Below, piece by piece: positions 47,052-48,139 of a stretch of DNA of 48,139 nt. Position numbers and translations under genes: made by a program. The DNA is from Actinomadura montaniterrae. Lineage in GTDB: Bacteria > Actinomycetota > Actinomycetes > Streptosporangiales > Streptosporangiaceae. Position 1 is the stretch's first letter. Every line of letters begins with the position of its first letter. A model generated the notes under the pieces. It ran no database searches. It saw only the letters and a list, made by a program, of their open reading frames with translations, and was not told where the DNA came from. The DNA lies in assembly GCF_008923365.1 (NCBI RefSeq), contig NZ_WBMR01000056.1, positions 1 to 48,139 on the forward strand, in the 5' to 3' direction.

Positions 47052-47828
47052 ATGTCGCCGAATCCGCGCTCCATGGCGCAGCGTCTGGCCGGCCGGGCCA
47101 GGGACCGGGCCCGCCGCGGGCTGCACACGGCGGTGCACGCCGGCTGGCAGTGGATCCAGCGGCACGGCGAGATCACCCCGCACACGCCGGGCCGGCGCCG
47201 CTTCGCCTACCTCGGCGAGGGCGCCTGCATCGGCTTCCCGGTCGGCGCGATCTACGGCGAGCCGTGGATCTCGATCGGCGACCACACGCTCGTCGGCACG
47301 CACGTGACGATCTCGGCGGGCTTCGTCCCGGGCCTGGACCTCGGCCCGGACGTCATCGTGAAGATCGGCTCGAGCTGCTCGCTCGGCCGCGGCACGCACA
47401 TCGTCGGGCACCAGTCCATCGAGATCGGCAACGACGTCTTCACGGGCCCGAACGTCTACATCACCGACCAGAACCACACCTACGGCGACGTCGCGATGCC
47501 GATCGGCCGGCAGTGGCCGGAGAACAACCCGGTGGTCATCGGCGACGGCTGCTGGATCGGCACCGGCGCGATCATCCTGCCGGGCACCCGGCTCGGCCGG
47601 AACGTCGCCGTCGCGGGCGGCGCGGTCGTCCGCGGCGAGTTCCCCGACCACGCGGTCATCGGCGGCGTCCCGGCCAAGGTGCTGCGCAGCTACGACGCGG
47701 AGAACGGCTGGCAGCCGCCGCTGCGCAACAGCCCGCTGATGTCGCTGGACGAGCTCGCCGCCCTCTCCGTGGACGGCCTGGAAGGCCTCCAGCTCCTCCA
47801 GGACAAGCTCCGCGAAGAAGCCGGCTGA
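47052..47828 (+). CDS. Left-handed beta-helix (hexapeptide-repeat) acyltransferase
   Basis: ATG 47052 gives 258 residues; GTG 47043 is also possible. After a basic helical N-terminus the middle is a hexapeptide-repeat beta-helix (ISIGDHTLVGTHVTISAGF, DVIVKIGSSCSLGRGTHIVG, IEIGNDVFTGPNVYITDQNH, VVIGDGCWIGTGAIILPGTR, NVAVAGGAVVRG, HAVIGGVPAKVLRSY), as in maltose/galactoside O-acetyltransferases and WcaF-type enzymes. QNHTYGD holds the likely catalytic His. It transfers an acetyl or other acyl group from CoA to a sugar or related acceptor. A C-terminal helical tail follows. It seems to be a single-gene unit. Confidence 0.9.
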   Translation: MSPNPRSMAQRLAGRARDRARRGLHTAVHAGWQWIQRHGEITPHTPGRRRFAYLGEGACIGFPVGAIYGEPWISIGDHTLVGTHVTISAGFVPGLDLGPDVIVKIGSSCSLGRGTHIVGHQSIEIGNDVFTGPNVYITDQNHTYGDVAMPIGRQWPENNPVVIGDGCWIGTGAIILPGTRLGRNVAVAGGAVVRGEFPDHAVIGGVPAKVLRSYDAENGWQPPLRNSPLMSLDELAALSVDGLEGLQLLQDKLREEAG

Positions 47829-47891
47829 CACCGGGCCTGCACAGGGCTAAGACCGGCCTGCACAGGGCGCCCGCACTGGGTCTGCGCACGG

Positions 47892-47924
47892 AGAAGCCCC
47901 CGTCCTTGGCGGACGGGGGCTTCT
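47892..47924. terminator. Bidirectional terminator hairpin
   Basis: AGAAGCCCCCGTCC pairs perfectly with GGACGGGGGCTTCT over 14 bp around TTGGC, between the convergent acyltransferase gene and the truncated Arg/Gly-rich gene. Confidence 0.85.
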
Positions 47925-47939
47925 GCGTGTTCGGGTCGG

Positions 47940-48139
47940 TCAGTTGTAGCGGGCGGCGCGGCGGTCTCCGCCGTCGCGGCGCTTGCCGCCCCCGCCGTAG
48001 GAGCGGCGGTTGCCGTGCGGGCCGCTCGCGGACCGGGGGCCGCCGCCGCGGCGCTCGCCGCCCGCGTAGGAGCCGCGGTGCTCGCCGTAGCCGCCGCCCT
48101 CGCGACGCGGCTCGTACGAGCCCTCGCCGCGGCCCTCGG
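47940..48139 (-). CDS. Arg/Gly-rich C-terminal tail of a probable DEAD-box RNA helicase (partial)
   Basis: The minus-strand frame ending at 47940 encodes at least 65 residues made almost only of Gly, Arg, Ser, Tyr and charged residues (for example YGEHRGSYAGGERRGGG and NRRSYGGGGKRRDGGDRR), ending in AARYN. Tails like this are typical of actinobacterial DEAD/DEAH-box RNA helicases and other RNA-binding proteins. The catalytic part lies beyond the window, so the helicase call is inference. Confidence 0.55.
   Translation of the reverse strand, partial: EGRGEGSYEPRREGGGYGEHRGSYAGGERRGGGPRSASGPHGNRRSYGGGGKRRDGGDRRAARYN

Overview
The window is high-GC DNA with near-saturated G/C third codon positions, many GTG starts and tight ATGA/GTGA overlaps. 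It looks like a filamentous actinomycete. The gene order tRNA-Leu, fhaA, fhaB, pstP, rodA, pbpA, pknA, pknB, class E sortase, DUF881, crgA, rhomboid, ppiA is the origin-proximal block of Actinobacteria. A Thermomonosporaceae/Streptosporangiales member (Actinomadura-like) is my best guess; the genus is inference.

Left part (1 to about 32.3 kb) is accessory and made of small regulator-plus-target modules. In order: the 3' end of an FCD-type GntR regulator facing a decayed amidohydrolase gene; a LysR regulator divergent from a membrane protein/multicopper oxidase pair; MarR with a DHA2 efflux pump; SDR, TetR and acyl-CoA synthetase; a DinB-like protein; an exported beta-lactamase-fold protein; TetR divergent from an acyl-CoA ligase/SDR operon; an alpha/beta hydrolase divergent from a GlxA-type AraC regulator; a secreted class C-type serine hydrolase divergent from another hydrolase; a secreted beta-propeller protein divergent from TetR across a 26-bp perfect palindrome; TetR followed by a secreted TolB-like protein; a GH5 glycosidase fused to a polytopic membrane domain; a GT2/GT39 glycosyltransferase pair; and an XRE-type regulator divergent from an SDR. 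Several modules show an inverted repeat at the regulator/target boundary that can be read as an operator.

Right part (32.5 to 48.1 kb) is the conserved growth and division block. The fhaA-to-pknB genes form one co-directional run: two FHA phosphopeptide-binding proteins, the PP2C phosphatase PstP, a SEDS glycosyltransferase, its class B PBP and two Ser/Thr kinases, the last with three PASTA repeats. Most junctions overlap by 4 nt, and a 21-bp hairpin closes the run. A class E sortase with a 63-residue membrane protein, DUF881, CrgA, rhomboid protease, cyclophilin and a DUF5324-like protein follow. trpG/pabA, often found in this block, is absent here. The gaps on either side of the sortase genes instead carry hairpins with changing arms around a similar GA-GC...GC-GA core. 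Two DnaA-box-like 9-mers lie just after crgA. The window ends with a hexapeptide-repeat acyltransferase and the Arg/Gly-rich tail of a probable RNA helicase.
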